This document shows positions 63,843-64,000 of a stretch of 64,000 bases of DNA, piece after piece (position 1 is the first letter of the stretch; each line of letters opens with the position of its first letter). Position numbers and translations under genes: made by a program. The notes beneath the pieces are model-generated. The model saw only the letters and a list, made by a program, of their open reading frames with translations. It was not told where the DNA came from and did not search any database. Source of the stretch: Emiliania huxleyi CCMP1516 (taxonomy: Eukaryota > Haptophyta > Isochrysidales > Noelaerhabdaceae); the NCBI RefSeq assembly GCF_000372725.1, contig NW_005196310.1, forward strand, positions 121,325-185,324, given 5' to 3'.

Positions 63843-64000
63843 GCCACTAGGCGATCGAGCTGCTCTGGAAGAAGCTCAGCGGGTACAGTGTGACCTACAT
63901 CCGCGACCACAAGCGGCACCGTCTCGACGCGATCGAGCACGCTGGCCTCGCTGCTGCCCACCAGCGAGCTGTGAGTGGCTCCGGGGGGCAGCAGCCCTCC
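61864..64000 (+). CDS. Secretory glycosyltransferase, GT92/DUF23-like (partial)
   Basis: Runs off the window. Exons in phase: 61864-62627, 62791-62822, 63110-63155, 63239-63320, 63652-63696, 63851-63970, then a GT donor at 63971. MNSLTLLLLCWVAAPCAAS is a signal peptide or anchor. TYFFAFAAGSEDVLLEHFVSHYSALGI, YLRGKSIPFR, SQIKALLANGYLRTLPDEA and the DxD-like LLMYPDLDEFFALPC fit the GT-A enzymes that start with a glycosyltransferase-2-like fold. Later exons give VQYQSSHSCTCIDDAAPDE, YRVPDIAHFRFTHE and LLWKKLSGYSVTYIRDHKRHR. Five of the six introns seen need GC donors. The small exons 2 and 3 rest on phase and splice sites more than on homology. Likely a Golgi enzyme; acceptor sugar unknown. Confidence 0.65.
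62640..62738. repeat. TAG/TGG trinucleotide array in an intron
   Basis: About 30 units of GTA with GTG variants, at the start of the intron 62628-62790. Confidence 0.9.
62985..63098. repeat. CCACCCCCCTG minisatellite in an intron
   Basis: About ten units of the 11-mer CCACCCCCCTG with variants inside the intron 62823-63109 of the glycosyltransferase. Confidence 0.9.
63328..63500. repeat. GAGATACGCC minisatellite in an intron
   Basis: Six units of CGAGATACGC, then drifting GAGATGRCCC units, inside the GC-AG intron 63321-63651. Same GAGAT core as in the PPR, ankyrin-methyltransferase and ARMC6-like introns. Confidence 0.9.
63757..63843. repeat. CTG trinucleotide run in an intron
   Basis: About 29 CTG units with one CTA, inside the intron 63697-63850 of the glycosyltransferase gene. 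Confidence 0.95.

Noticed and set aside
63757-63843. Coding poly-Cys or poly-Ala tract
   Set aside because: Frames through the CTG run do not connect to the flanking exons in phase, while removing it as an intron does.

Overview
This looks like a nuclear contig from a GC-rich marine protist, most probably a haptophyte alga of the Emiliania/Gephyrocapsa/Chrysochromulina type. The assignment is inference from gene content and gene structure; no rRNA or organelle marker lies in the window. The DNA is very GC-rich. Genes are eukaryotic (DPH3, ARMC6-like, ABCG half-transporter, Kir-type K+ channel, PPR, exostosin, BTB, RING-ARM) and are not in operons. Most spliced genes carry short introns (about 70-330 nt), and many of these can only be spliced with GC-AG borders. 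Mobile-element debris and microsatellites are abundant, and one 100-N assembly gap lies at 43427-43526.

Layout. 445-3354: three-domain enzyme fusion (pyruvyltransferase-like, DUF115-like, methyltransferase). 3.5-5.5 kb: repeat-tail elements and degenerate tandem repeats. 6.2-9.7 kb: BTB protein (-) and TH1/PH-like protein (+). 10.1-16.1 kb: two F-box/kelch paralogues around a LINE endonuclease fragment; two more paralogues lie at 30.9 and 41.1 kb. 16.3-19.0 kb: ankyrin-methyltransferase fusion with nine introns. 19.1-21.8 kb: a MITE, DPH3 and a nested foldback element. 22.1-24.2 kb: ABCG transporter. 24.4-29.6 kb: two copies of the repeat-tail element flanking a Kir channel gene. 30-35 kb: PH protein (-), kelch relic, unknown ORF (-), exostosin GT47 (+), CobW C-terminal part (-). 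36-40.2 kb: PPR protein (+) and ATP-grasp-like protein (-). 43-51 kb: a lectin/Pro-rich/transmembrane/double ADP-ribosyltransferase protein, then a PARP-like ORF. 52.9-59.2 kb: RING-ARM protein (-) and ARMC6-like protein (+, nine introns). 61.9 kb to the end: a secretory glycosyltransferase, cut by the window edge.

The most striking signal is in the introns rather than in any one gene. (1) Exon models whose reading phases close exactly need more GC-AG than GT-AG introns. (2) In many introns the first bases of the intron are repeated as the first bases of the next exon (7 to about 30 nt), as expected if introns arise by short tandem duplication of exon sequence containing AG|GC or AG|GT. (3) One intron of the ATP-grasp gene is exactly seven 68-bp tandem units, each running from GT to AG and starting with the 20 nt that also start the next exon. 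(4) Roughly 10-nt minisatellites with a GAGAT core, in either orientation, fill introns of at least five unrelated genes. No cooperative pathway links the genes, apart from the two neighbouring ADP-ribosylation-type loci and several glycan-related enzymes.
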